Shown here in pieces: positions 52,553 to 61,792 of a DNA stretch of 64,000 nt. The notes below the pieces were generated by a model. That model did no database searches. It had not been told where the DNA came from and saw only the letters and a list, made by a program, of their open reading frames with translations. Both the position numbers and the translations under genes were made by a program. Each line of letters starts with the position of its first letter. Position 1 is the stretch's first letter. Location: assembly GCA_963675055.2 (NCBI GenBank), contig CAXXJE010000004.1, forward strand, positions 868,001 to 932,000, read 5' to 3'. The DNA comes from PGYT01 sp963675055 (lineage in GTDB: Bacteria > Bacteroidota > Ignavibacteria > Ignavibacteriales > Melioribacteraceae).

Positions 52553-53787
52553 TGGTCGAATTTTTTATATCGAAAAGGTACCTCCGATCGAAGCATAAAA
52601 CTAATTTAATTTCGATCATATCCATGATATCCGCGGTTGGTGTTACAATTGGCGTTGCCGCGCTGATCGTCGTTATCTCGGTATTTAACGGATTCGGCTC
52701 CCTCGTGAAATCGATATTAATAAACTTTGACCCGCATGTAACAATTCATTCCGAAGTACAGGATGGAAGTGAGCTAAAAACAGAATTATATACTTTCCTG
52801 TCTTCGCGGGAAGACATTTCGAACTACTATGCATTCGTTGAGGGCAAAGTACTTCTGCAAAACAATCAGAACTACCAGGCTGTTTCACTAAAAGGCATTG
52901 AGGAACAGGATTCTTCCGGTGATTGGGGAATAAAAACTTCCCTGCTAAAAGGCGACATCGACTTTAATGCTTCCGATGCAACCGTACCTTCATTGCTGGT
53001 TAGTCAGCGTATGGCTATAAGATTATCAGCTTCGGTCGGCGATACGATTACCGTAAATTCATTTGAAAATCTTCAAAGAATGGCGATTGACTTTACGGCT
53101 ATCCCGCAAACCAGAAGGTTTATTATCAGCGGAGTCTTCTCAACCGATAATCCCGATTACGATATTTTATTTGCCTACAGCCCACTGGCATCTGCTCAAA
53201 ACACATTAAATTTCGGGAAGAAAATAAGCGGATATGAAATAAGGCTTGATGATATTAACAGCTCCGAACAATTCAAGAACGACATATTAGCCGATATTAA
53301 CAACAATACTTTACGTATAAATACCTGGTACGATTTACACAAGGATCTTTATAATGTGATGCAGATTGAAAGGTGGTCCGCGTTCCTTCTTCTTTCCCTG
53401 ATAATCTTTGTTGCGACGTTTAATATACTCGGATCGCTCACAATGTCCGTTATAGAAAAGAAGAGAGACATTGGAGTTCTGCGTGCGATGGGAATTAAAA
53501 TTAATTCGATTGTAAAAATATTCATGTTCGAGGGAATACTTATTGGCTTCATCGGGACCTTTATCGGACTGTTTCTTGGACTCCTAGTATGCTATCTCCA
53601 AATCGAATTTAAATTTTATGCTCTGGATCCGGCAAGTTATATTATAGACGCAATCCCGGTTAGGATAGAATTTTTAGATGTAATTACCGTTACAGCGGCA
53701 GCGCTTTTCCTGACCTTTATTGCCTCTCTATACCCGGCAAAGAGGGCAGCAAAAATAAATCTAATTGAATCAATCAAATACGAATAA
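52552..53787 (+). CDS. LolC/LolE-like lipoprotein-releasing permease, second copy
   Basis: A 411-aa paralogue of the preceding permease with the same topology (FFISKRYLRSKHKTNLISII and KRDIGVLRAMGIKINSI). The GTG start shares its first base with the stop codon upstream (TAGTG), so it is translationally coupled. Two different permeases suggest a heterodimer, as in LolC/LolE of Gammaproteobacteria. Confidence 0.87.
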   Translation: MVEFFISKRYLRSKHKTNLISIISMISAVGVTIGVAALIVVISVFNGFGSLVKSILINFDPHVTIHSEVQDGSELKTELYTFLSSREDISNYYAFVEGKVLLQNNQNYQAVSLKGIEEQDSSGDWGIKTSLLKGDIDFNASDATVPSLLVSQRMAIRLSASVGDTITVNSFENLQRMAIDFTAIPQTRRFIISGVFSTDNPDYDILFAYSPLASAQNTLNFGKKISGYEIRLDDINSSEQFKNDILADINNNTLRINTWYDLHKDLYNVMQIERWSAFLLLSLIIFVATFNILGSLTMSVIEKKRDIGVLRAMGIKINSIVKIFMFEGILIGFIGTFIGLFLGLLVCYLQIEFKFYALDPASYIIDAIPVRIEFLDVITVTAAALFLTFIASLYPAKRAAKINLIESIKYE

Positions 53788-53800
53788 AACCAGCAGGCTT

Positions 53801-54475
53801 ATGTCATCAATATTAAAGTGTTCCGATATACACAGGGAGTTCAGGAAAGGTAAAAACGATACCCTGAAAATTCTTCAAGGTGTTTCGATTGAAATAGAAC
53901 AGAATAGAATAAATGTTATTGTTGGCGCTTCGGGAGCCGGGAAAAGTACACTTCTTCATATTCTCGGAGGACTTGATAAGCCAACTTACGGGTCCGTATG
54001 GCTGAATGATAAAGATATTTACAAACTGGATGATGATGAGCTTACAGAAATAAGAAACAATGAGATCGGATTCGTTTTCCAGTTTCATCATCTATTACCG
54101 GAATTCACTGCTGCAGAGAATATCAATATACCTCAACTTATTGCGGGTAAATCCGAATCAGAAGCATTAAAAAGGAGTTTGGAATTACTTGAGATCGTCG
54201 GCTTAACAGAGAGGATGGAACACAAGCCGGCGGAACTGTCTGGCGGTGAACAGCAAAGAATTGCTGTTGCACGAGCACTTGCAAATAATCCCAAAATTAT
54301 TCTTGCGGATGAACCTACCGGTAACCTCGATACGAACAACAGTGATATTCTGAACAGCTTGTTCATTAGACTACGAGATGAATTTCAGTGTACTTTCCTA
54401 ATTGTAACTCACAATGCCGAATTGATGAACATCGGTGACCGGGTAATTGAAATGAAAGACGGACGTCTGATCTAA
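53801..54475 (+). CDS. lolD: LolD-like ABC transporter ATPase
   Basis: A 224-aa ATPase of the LolD/MacB type. Walker A is GASGAGKST, the signature LSGGEQQR and Walker B IILADEPTGNLD. I start at 53801 (MSSILKCSDI), 14 bp after the permease stop; the frame extends upstream into the permease gene without a better site. It should power the two upstream permeases. Genes for LolA/LolB are not in the window. Confidence 0.92.
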   Translation: MSSILKCSDIHREFRKGKNDTLKILQGVSIEIEQNRINVIVGASGAGKSTLLHILGGLDKPTYGSVWLNDKDIYKLDDDELTEIRNNEIGFVFQFHHLLPEFTAAENINIPQLIAGKSESEALKRSLELLEIVGLTERMEHKPAELSGGEQQRIAVARALANNPKIILADEPTGNLDTNNSDILNSLFIRLRDEFQCTFLIVTHNAELMNIGDRVIEMKDGRLI

Positions 54476-54479
54476 TCGC

Positions 54480-55979
54480 CTATAGTTTACTCAGGTAGTC
54501 TATTACTAACCTTACTCCGAATCCTGTATCGTACTTTTCAGTATAGCTGGTAAACTTGTGTTTAAGCGCCGGACCAGCCAAATCAATATGACAGTAAGGA
54601 ATTTTTTTATCGACAAAGTGTTCGAGAAACTTTCCGGCCGTTATTGCACTTCCCCATCTTGGACCAAGGTTACTTACATCAGCTATATCACTTTCGATTA
54701 ACGTGTTGTAGTAATCATCGAATGGCAGGCGCCAGACAGGTTCGTTAACTTTTTTACCACTTGCAAGTAATGCGTCGGCAATATTATCATTCTTAGTAAA
54801 TATACCCGCTGTAGGTAATCCCAAGGCGACAACTACTGCACCGGTTAGGGTTGCAAAATCAATTATTTCATCGGGCTTCTGCTTACTCGCATAGTGCAAA
54901 GCATCGGCAAGAACAATACGGCCTTCGGCGTCAGTATCTTTAACTTCAATTGTTTTTCCGGAATATGATTTGATAATATCACCCGGTTTATAACTGCGTC
55001 CGGAAACCATATTTTCAACCGCCGGTACAACACCGATGAGATGAACAGGTAATTGAAGAGATGCGGCAGCATTAATTATCCCGACAACAGTTCCACCGCC
55101 AGCCATGTCAGCATTCATTTCTATCATTCCGTTCGTTGGCTTTATAGACAAACCACCTGAGTCATATGTAACCCCTTTTCCGACCAGGGCTACTTTACGT
55201 TTTGCTTTAACCTTGGGTTTGTATTCGAGCACCATCATTAACGGCGGATTATCACTGGCTTCGCCAACCGCAAGAACAGAATTCATTCCAAGTTTTTTTA
55301 ACTCGGCTTTCTTTATGAATCTAACTTTAACTCCATTTCCGGTTAATTCTTGCTTAGTCCGTATTGCAAATTCCTGAGGAGTAAGAGTAATAGCCGGCTC
55401 GTTCACAAGGTCGCGAGTAAAATATACAGACTCAACCAATAAACCCGCCTTTCTAATAATAGCGCCGAGTTTAATTTCTTCCTCTGGCTTTATATTAACG
55501 GACAGTTTGGAGAGGCTGTCTTTTACTGATTTATAAATATTGAATCTATAATTCCCTAAAAGCACTCCTTCAATAATCGTTTGATAGTAATAAGAAGTAT
55601 TCTCAAAAACTCCTCTGACCTGGGAATATGGAGACGGATAGACTTGCAGGGATTTGATATTGAGCTTATGCAGCCGGGGTATCAAGCCGGCGAATAAATT
55701 TCTAAAATAATCTACACTTAATTTATCTTCACCACCCGGAAGTTTATAAATATATAAGTAATCCGGACCAGACTCCGGGTTTGGGATAAACAGTTCTCTT
55801 CCCTTCTTATCCAGGAAGTTCGTCTTCTGCAGTATCGAAATATTTATATTATATTTTACCAGCAGTGTTTTCAATTGCTTTTCAACCGCTTTCTCCTGTA
55901 CAAACTCAACCGCCAAAGAAGAAGCTGCCTTCGAATAATCTTTACGTACTGATTTTATATCAATTTTATTATAATACAT
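54480..55979 (-). CDS. pepA: Leucyl aminopeptidase (M17)
   Basis: A 499-aa zinc/manganese-dependent cytosolic aminopeptidase. The C-terminal catalytic domain has GKGVTYDSGGLSIKP (metal Lys and Asp), NADMAGGGTVVG and the family signature DTDAEGRIVLADAL. The N-terminal about 160 residues are the more variable M17 domain. Five bp after nrnA, so probably in an operon with it. Converges on lolD with no terminator visible between. Confidence 0.94.
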   Translation of the reverse strand: MYYNKIDIKSVRKDYSKAASSLAVEFVQEKAVEKQLKTLLVKYNINISILQKTNFLDKKGRELFIPNPESGPDYLYIYKLPGGEDKLSVDYFRNLFAGLIPRLHKLNIKSLQVYPSPYSQVRGVFENTSYYYQTIIEGVLLGNYRFNIYKSVKDSLSKLSVNIKPEEEIKLGAIIRKAGLLVESVYFTRDLVNEPAITLTPQEFAIRTKQELTGNGVKVRFIKKAELKKLGMNSVLAVGEASDNPPLMMVLEYKPKVKAKRKVALVGKGVTYDSGGLSIKPTNGMIEMNADMAGGGTVVGIINAAASLQLPVHLIGVVPAVENMVSGRSYKPGDIIKSYSGKTIEVKDTDAEGRIVLADALHYASKQKPDEIIDFATLTGAVVVALGLPTAGIFTKNDNIADALLASGKKVNEPVWRLPFDDYYNTLIESDIADVSNLGPRWGSAITAGKFLEHFVDKKIPYCHIDLAGPALKHKFTSYTEKYDTGFGVRLVIDYLSKL

Positions 55980-55984
55980 ACTAC

Positions 55985-56980
55985 CTATCCCTCACTTTCA
56001 TTAAAATACTTCCCTACAGCATTGAGTATTAAAGAAATCGCATTCTCTATACTCTCATTTGTCAATCTGGTTGCAGCTGCATTAACATGCCCTCCTCCGC
56101 CGAACTCTGCCGCAAGATTGTTCACCGGAATACTTCCCACTGATCTGAAACTTATTTTAACACCATTCTCCAATTCGTACATGAAAATACCAATTTTCAC
56201 ATCCCGAATACTGAGTGTATAATTTACAAATGACTCCATATCAGACTCAGTTGTACCTGTTTCCGACAGATCATTCTGATAAATTTTCATTAGTGCAACT
56301 TTGCCTGAGTTATAGACTTCCAGCGAATTTAATGCCCTTGCCAGCAACTTAACGATATTTAGTGACCCCTGGTGATAAATTTGCGAATGAGTCCATTTGG
56401 GATCAATTCCAAACTCCAAAAGCCTTGCTGCTTTATGATGAGTTGCCGGCCTTGTTCGTTCATACTTAAATGAACCTGTATCTGTTAGTATAGCAACATA
56501 TATCGCTAAAGCTATATCGTAGTTTAGATTCTTGTCTCCTTCGGAAACAATCAAATCATATATCATTTCACCTGTTGATCCATAAGAATCATCAACAAAC
56601 AAGTTTTTTGTAAACTCTTCCGGGTTCTGATGATGATCGATACAGACAAGGAGTTTGCCACTGTTCCTAATTGGTTCTCCAAGATCTCCCGTCCTGCTCA
56701 ACTGATTCAGATCAATTACAAATATTACATCATATTTTCCGGTATCAAGAGTTTGAATATCAGTCCCCAACACCTTTACATTGTTATCAACATCAATAAA
56801 TTTCATATTCGCAGGTGTTTTGCTATGATTGATAATCTCGGATGATTTACCTTTATCAATCAGGAATTTATGTAGAGCCAACTCGGAGCCGATCGCGTCA
56901 CCATCAGGATTTATATGTGAAGTAATCAGGAAGGAATTATTCTTTTCAATTATTTCAATTATTCGCGCAAAGTCAATCAT
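55985..56980 (-). CDS. nrnA: DHH-family nanoRNase / pAp phosphatase
   Basis: A 331-aa phosphoesterase. The DHH domain has SHINPDGDAIGS and CIDHHQNPE, and the DHHA1 domain ends with GGGGHVNAAA. NrnA-type enzymes degrade 2-5 nt RNAs and pAp, an essential end step of RNA decay. GAGG lies four bases before the ATG. Confidence 0.92.
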   Translation of the reverse strand: MIDFARIIEIIEKNNSFLITSHINPDGDAIGSELALHKFLIDKGKSSEIINHSKTPANMKFIDVDNNVKVLGTDIQTLDTGKYDVIFVIDLNQLSRTGDLGEPIRNSGKLLVCIDHHQNPEEFTKNLFVDDSYGSTGEMIYDLIVSEGDKNLNYDIALAIYVAILTDTGSFKYERTRPATHHKAARLLEFGIDPKWTHSQIYHQGSLNIVKLLARALNSLEVYNSGKVALMKIYQNDLSETGTTESDMESFVNYTLSIRDVKIGIFMYELENGVKISFRSVGSIPVNNLAAEFGGGGHVNAAATRLTNESIENAISLILNAVGKYFNESEG

Positions 56981-57034
56981 ATGTCCTCAAAAAATAAGAG
57001 GGCAATTTGCAAAAATTATAGATGAATTCATAAA

Positions 57035-57060
57035 TAAAAAGGCGGTCGGAAGACCGCCCT
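57035..57060 (-). terminator. Terminator of the korAB operon
   Basis: GGCGGTC / GACCGCC, 4-base loop, followed on the minus strand by TTTTTATTTA. It separates korB from nrnA. Confidence 0.92.
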
Positions 57061-57084
57061 AAACTACTCAATAAAAGTGTTAAA

Positions 57085-58119
57085 TCATTCAACTTCCCAT
57101 GTATTACCACTAAACAGGAGCTTTTCAAGATTTCCGGCTCCTCTTTTTTCGGTAACATGTTTAACCTGATCTGCAACACCCTGGTCGTAAGTCGGCTTGA
57201 TAATCTGTCTGAATATACCTATAGGGGTTGGCATATCATCATCGTCCGTCATATGAGCGAGAATGAAAGCCCTGATCGAATTCGTGTCGAATTCATCATG
57301 GACCCAAAGATCATCAACTGTATGTTTGCCGTCATTCAGACCAACAACAACAGGCTTAAAGCCATCAAGCTTAATACCTTTATCCTTCTCATTTCCGAAT
57401 ACTAAAGGTTTACCATGTTCTAGCGTGATAACATTCTCCAGTTTGGTCTCTTTGTCAGTCAGAGGCGCATAAGCTCCGTCATTAAAAATATTACAATTCT
57501 GATATACTTCGACAAAAGCCGTTCCTTTATGCTCCGCAGCTCTTTTAATCATAGCCTGCATATGCTTCGGATCCCTGTCAATAGTTCTTGCTACAAAACT
57601 GGTTTCCGCACCAAGTGCAAGCGATGGCGGATTGAACGGATAATCAATACTTCCGAAAGGTGTACTCTTAGTAACTTTCCCCTTTTCAGAGGTAGGTGAA
57701 TACTGACCTTTCGTCAATCCGTAGATTCTGTTGTTGAACATTAACATTTTCAGATCAATGTTTTTTCGGCATGCATGTATGAAATGGTTTCCGCCGATAC
57801 TCATCAAGTCACCATCTCCGGTTGCTATCCATACAGATAATTCCGGACGCGCAACTTTAAGCCCGGTTGCAATCGCGGGTGCTCGTCCGTGAATTGTATG
57901 GAAACCATAAGTATCCATGTAATATGGGAAACGACTGGAACAGCCAATTCCGGAAATCCAGACAATGTCTTCTTTTTTAACACCGATATCAGGAAATGAA
58001 CGCTGAACCTGTGCCAGAACAGAATAGTCGCCGCAGCCCGGACACCATCGCACATCCTGGTCAGAGGCAAAATCTTTTGCCGTTAATTTTATTTCGTTTA
58101 CATCTATTTTATTTTCCAT
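57085..58119 (-). CDS. korB: 2-oxoglutarate (2-oxoacid):ferredoxin oxidoreductase beta subunit
   Basis: A 344-aa TPP subunit with RWCPGCGDYSVLAQVQ (TPP motif), GDGDLMSIGGNH and MFNNRIYGLTKGQYSPTS. It forms a two-subunit enzyme with the fused alpha/gamma subunit encoded just before it (11-bp overlap, AGGAGG five bases before the ATG). Enzymes of this type interconvert 2-oxoglutarate and succinyl-CoA with ferredoxin, in an oxidative or reductive TCA cycle; pyruvate is an alternative substrate. Confidence 0.92.
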   Translation of the reverse strand: MENKIDVNEIKLTAKDFASDQDVRWCPGCGDYSVLAQVQRSFPDIGVKKEDIVWISGIGCSSRFPYYMDTYGFHTIHGRAPAIATGLKVARPELSVWIATGDGDLMSIGGNHFIHACRKNIDLKMLMFNNRIYGLTKGQYSPTSEKGKVTKSTPFGSIDYPFNPPSLALGAETSFVARTIDRDPKHMQAMIKRAAEHKGTAFVEVYQNCNIFNDGAYAPLTDKETKLENVITLEHGKPLVFGNEKDKGIKLDGFKPVVVGLNDGKHTVDDLWVHDEFDTNSIRAFILAHMTDDDDMPTPIGIFRQIIKPTYDQGVADQVKHVTEKRGAGNLEKLLFSGNTWEVE

Positions 58120-59959
58120 TGCTGCCTCCTGCCATCTCTAATATTTTGCCTTCAACATCAGCTACCTTGAAGGGTAATCCTCTCATCTTGTTGAATGATT
58201 CAACATTAACCAGAAACTCGCTCTTTATCAATTTAGCAAGCTGACCGAGATTTATTTCAGGGATGAGTACTTTTTTAAACCTGCTTAAAACATCGGCAGT
58301 ATTTTTAGGGAACGGATTTAAGTATTTAAAATGAGCCTGCGATACTTTCACTCCTTTTTCCCTGGCTTTATTAATGGCTTCCGTAATTGTACCGTATGTA
58401 CCGCCCCAGCCGAGAACAAGCAAGTCACCCTCGGGATCACCATCAACTTCCAGATCAGGGATGATTTCCGCAATGTTCTTAATTTTCTGTTCTCGCAGTT
58501 TGCACATAAGATCATGATTATCCGGATCATAACTAACATTACCGGTAATATTCGCTTTTTCCAATCCTCCTATTCTATGTTCCATTCCCGGAGTTCCGGG
58601 GACTACCCATGGACGTGCAAGACTCTCATCCCTGTCGTACGGTTTGAAATCAACAGGATCGGTTTTGAATTTAACTTCTATTTTCTCCAGTTCATCTGCA
58701 TGCGGAATTCGCCAAGGTTCAGAACCATTCGCGATATAACCGTCAGTAAGAAGAATAACCGGAGTCATATACTTCAAGGCAATTTTCGATGCTTCGATTG
58801 CCATATAAAAACAATCAGTCGGAGTACAGGCGGCAATAACAGCAACAGGTGCTTCGCCATTTCTGCCCTGTACAGCTTGCAGAAGATCGGCCTGTTCTGT
58901 TTTAGTAGGAAGTCCGGTACTCGGTCCGCCTCTTTGTACATTAACTATAACAAGCGGAAGCTCAGTCATAACAGCCAGTCCGAGCGCTTCAGTCTTTAGT
59001 GCCAGTCCCGGACCGCTGGTTGTTGTAATTGCAAGCGATCCGCCGAAAGCAGCACCAATACTTGAAGCTATACCTGCGATTTCATCTTCTGCCTGGAATG
59101 TCTTGACTCCGAAATTTTTATATGCGCTAAGATAATGCAGAATATCAGAAGCAGGAGTAATCGGATAAGAACCGAGAAAGAGAGGAAGATTACTCAACTG
59201 AGCTGCAGCCACAAAGCCGATTGCAGTCGCTTCATTGCCTGAAATATTCTTGTATACACCCGGTTTAAGTGTTGCAGGTTTAACTGAATAACGTGTGGTA
59301 AACATTTCCGTTTGATCGCCGAAATAATAACCTGATTTTAACGCAGTTGTATTCGCTTCGGCAACATCTTTTTTCTTTCCGAATTTTTCATTGATCCAAT
59401 CAAGAGTCGGCTCAATGGGTCTATTGTATAACCAGTACATCATTCCAAGAGCAAAGAAGTTTTTGCACCTTGTAATCTCTTTTGTGCTGAGTGGACTGTC
59501 CTTGAGAGCATTGGTAGTCAATGAAGTAATTGGAACCTGGATAACTTTATATCCCGACAGTGTTTCATCTTCAAGCGGATTAACTTCATATCCTGCCATC
59601 TTAAGATTCTTTGAATCGAATGAATCTATATTGACGATAATCAATGCATTCTTTTTAACTTCGGCAATATTTGTTTTAAGCGCTGCGGGATTCATTGCTA
59701 CCAGAACATCTGGGCTGTCTCCCGGGGTATGAATGTCCTTAGAACTAAAGTGTAACTGAAAACCGCTTACCCCGTAAAGAGTACCGGCGGGGGCTCTTAT
59801 TTCTGCCGGATAATCAGGCAGTGTACTTAAATCATTACCGACTATGGCCGTCGTGTTACTGAATTGAGTTCCGGTGAGCTGCATCCCGTCACCCGAATCG
59901 CCCGCAAAACGTACTGTCACTTCTTGTAGGCTTTCTAACTCTTTCTCCTTGTGTCCCAT
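58109..59959 (-). CDS. korA: 2-oxoglutarate (2-oxoacid):ferredoxin oxidoreductase, fused gamma-alpha subunit
   Basis: A 616-aa protein. The N-terminal gamma domain (about 1-190, VTVRFAGDSGDGMQLTGTQF) is fused to an alpha domain (about 215-616) with LFLGSYPITPASDILHYLSA and RGGPSTGLPTKTEQ. This fusion is typical of two-subunit KorAB enzymes and contrasts with the separate subunits at 1-2041. No electron-carrier subunit is encoded with it. Cytoplasmic. The promoter region (59960-60020) shows no convincing match. Confidence 0.93.
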   Translation of the reverse strand: MGHKEKELESLQEVTVRFAGDSGDGMQLTGTQFSNTTAIVGNDLSTLPDYPAEIRAPAGTLYGVSGFQLHFSSKDIHTPGDSPDVLVAMNPAALKTNIAEVKKNALIIVNIDSFDSKNLKMAGYEVNPLEDETLSGYKVIQVPITSLTTNALKDSPLSTKEITRCKNFFALGMMYWLYNRPIEPTLDWINEKFGKKKDVAEANTTALKSGYYFGDQTEMFTTRYSVKPATLKPGVYKNISGNEATAIGFVAAAQLSNLPLFLGSYPITPASDILHYLSAYKNFGVKTFQAEDEIAGIASSIGAAFGGSLAITTTSGPGLALKTEALGLAVMTELPLVIVNVQRGGPSTGLPTKTEQADLLQAVQGRNGEAPVAVIAACTPTDCFYMAIEASKIALKYMTPVILLTDGYIANGSEPWRIPHADELEKIEVKFKTDPVDFKPYDRDESLARPWVVPGTPGMEHRIGGLEKANITGNVSYDPDNHDLMCKLREQKIKNIAEIIPDLEVDGDPEGDLLVLGWGGTYGTITEAINKAREKGVKVSQAHFKYLNPFPKNTADVLSRFKKVLIPEINLGQLAKLIKSEFLVNVESFNKMRGLPFKVADVEGKILEMAGGSNGK

Positions 59960-60020
59960 AATAATATGACTCTTATTATATTATTTGATTTAGTGTAGTT
60001 GTTACTTCTCTTCCTAATTG

Positions 60021-61781
60021 TTACTCGATTCCGGATATCATTTTCAGAAAATCATCCGCATTTACGAATCCGGTCAGTCTGTGAATCTCCTCTCCCTTCG
60101 AATTGATTATGAGGACTGTCGGCATACCAAGAATTTTAAATTTGTTTCTTATCTCTTCCGTCTTATCTGATAAGGTCTTTGTCATATCAACTTTTATTGC
60201 GACGAAGTCTTTTGTCTTCTCAATCACCCTTTCATCAGAAAATGTAAGTGCATCAAGTTCCTTACAAGGAATGCACCAATCTGCATAAAAATCAATTATT
60301 ATTTTTTGATTTCCGTCAATTGCGGCTTCATAAACCGCATCTTCATAGTATTGCCAGTCAGGAGAATTTCGCTCCTGCGGAAAAAGAAAGTATCCGGCTG
60401 CAGCAATGACGACAATACTAAAAACATATTTAAAAATTCTGAACCCTTTAACATCGTTACCCATTTTATCGATGAATAGTAAATATACACCGGCAATTAT
60501 CATAAATACAGGCAGAATGAACGAACCTATTGATTTCGGTAATATCGGGATGAGGAAATAAATAGCCATTCCAACAAGAAGGAATCCGAAAATATGTTTA
60601 ACGCCTTCCATCCAGAAACCTGCTTTCGGCAGACTTTTAATTTTACCGGAGAACATTGCCAGAATTAAATACGGAGTTCCTAATCCAATGGCTAAAAAGA
60701 AGAACATCAGGAATCCGTAAAGGACATCACCTTTCGCAGCTACTACCGTAAGCAAGCCCAGTACGAAAGGTCCAATACACGGAGCGGCTACTATGCCAAG
60801 TGTAAGCCCCATGAAGAAGGCACCAAACAGGCCTGATTTAGCTCCGCCTGCTTTCATCACTAGTGAATCGGGTAACTTAAATTCATAAACACCGAACATA
60901 CTGAGCGAAAGGACAACCAGAACCAGAGCAATGATTATTATGACAATTGGATTTTGCAGTAGTGCCCCGAATACAGCGCCGCTTAAAGCGGTTATAACAC
61001 CTATAACCGAGTATGTAAGGGCCATGCCCAGAACATACACAACTCCCAGTATGAATAACTTGCCTGTTCTTCCTTCACTCTGTCCGCCGAAATAGCCGAC
61101 TGTTATTGGTATAAGCGGATAAACACATGGAGTAAGATTAAGCGCAAGTCCGCCTATAAATACAATTAATAAGCCAAGTAAAATTCCACTTGATTCCAGT
61201 GTAGATGCAATGGAATCTTCACCTGCCGATGCTTCATTCTTTTTAATTTCCGTACGTTGCGAGAAGAATTCCGAATTGGCTGATTGTATCTCGACAGTAT
61301 TAGGTACAATTTCTATTGAAGCTGGAGCAGCCAACGAATTTGGCGGCATACATGACTGATCGTTGCACGCCTGGTAATCAAGAATAAGCTCAAAATCGTA
61401 ATTACCCTCGGTTAGTCCGGCAGGCACTTTGAGATCCGCGAAAATGCTTATAGTTCCTTCGAACACCGAGACCGGTTTATCCGAAAACTCAAGTTTAATA
61501 TCTTTCGGTTCAGGGTAACCTATATTGGCAATACTTAATCCGTCCGTCGAATTTATCCTGACTTCCGAACCTATTAGGAATTCATCATTAGGCTTGTGTG
61601 AATTAATGTGCCATTTATCTTCTATTGTTAGCTTAAATCCGACTTTAACCGTTGAACCGTCGTAAGCATTTAACTGCGACAATACGGCTTCGCCTTTTAC
61701 CAAATCTTGTCCGATACCAAACTGCGCCGATAAATTGTATGCTGTAAAAATTAAAATTGCAAAAATTATTCTTCTCATATT
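60021..61781 (-). CDS. dsbD: Thiol:disulfide interchange protein DsbD
   Basis: A 586-aa inner-membrane protein that carries electrons from cytoplasmic thioredoxin to the periplasm for disulfide isomerisation and cytochrome c maturation. The signal peptide is followed by the alpha domain with a Cys pair in YQACNDQSCMPP. The eight-helix beta domain has its paired Cys in NLTPCVYPL and AAPCIGPF. The C-terminal thioredoxin-like gamma domain has WCIPC. I start at 61781, with AAAGG five bases upstream; an ATG 24 bp earlier would overlap nadE. It follows nadE by 11 bp. Confidence 0.94.
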   Translation of the reverse strand, partial: NMRRIIFAILIFTAYNLSAQFGIGQDLVKGEAVLSQLNAYDGSTVKVGFKLTIEDKWHINSHKPNDEFLIGSEVRINSTDGLSIANIGYPEPKDIKLEFSDKPVSVFEGTISIFADLKVPAGLTEGNYDFELILDYQACNDQSCMPPNSLAAPASIEIVPNTVEIQSANSEFFSQRTEIKKNEASAGEDSIASTLESSGILLGLLIVFIGGLALNLTPCVYPLIPITVGYFGGQSEGRTGKLFILGVVYVLGMALTYSVIGVITALSGAVFGALLQNPIVIIIIALVLVVLSLSMFGVYEFKLPDSLVMKAGGAKSGLFGAFFMGLTLGIVAAPCIGPFVLGLLTVVAAKGDVLYGFLMFFFLAIGLGTPYLILAMFSGKIKSLPKAGFWMEGVKHIFGFLLVGMAIYFLIPILPKSIGSFILPVFMIIAGVYLLFIDKMGNDVKGFRIFKYVFSIVVIAAAGYFLFPQERNSPDWQYYEDAVYEAAIDGNQKIIIDFYADWCIPCKELDALTFSDERVIEKTKDFVAIKVDMTKTLSDKTEEIRNKFKILGMPTVLIINSKGEEIHRLTGFVNADDFLKMISGIE

Positions 61782-61792
61782 TACCTTTCTGG

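Noticed and set aside
58331..58999. 222-codon plus-strand open frame
   Set aside because: Antisense to korA, whose protein sequence is clearly conserved; the product shows no domain and has a composition typical of shadow frames.
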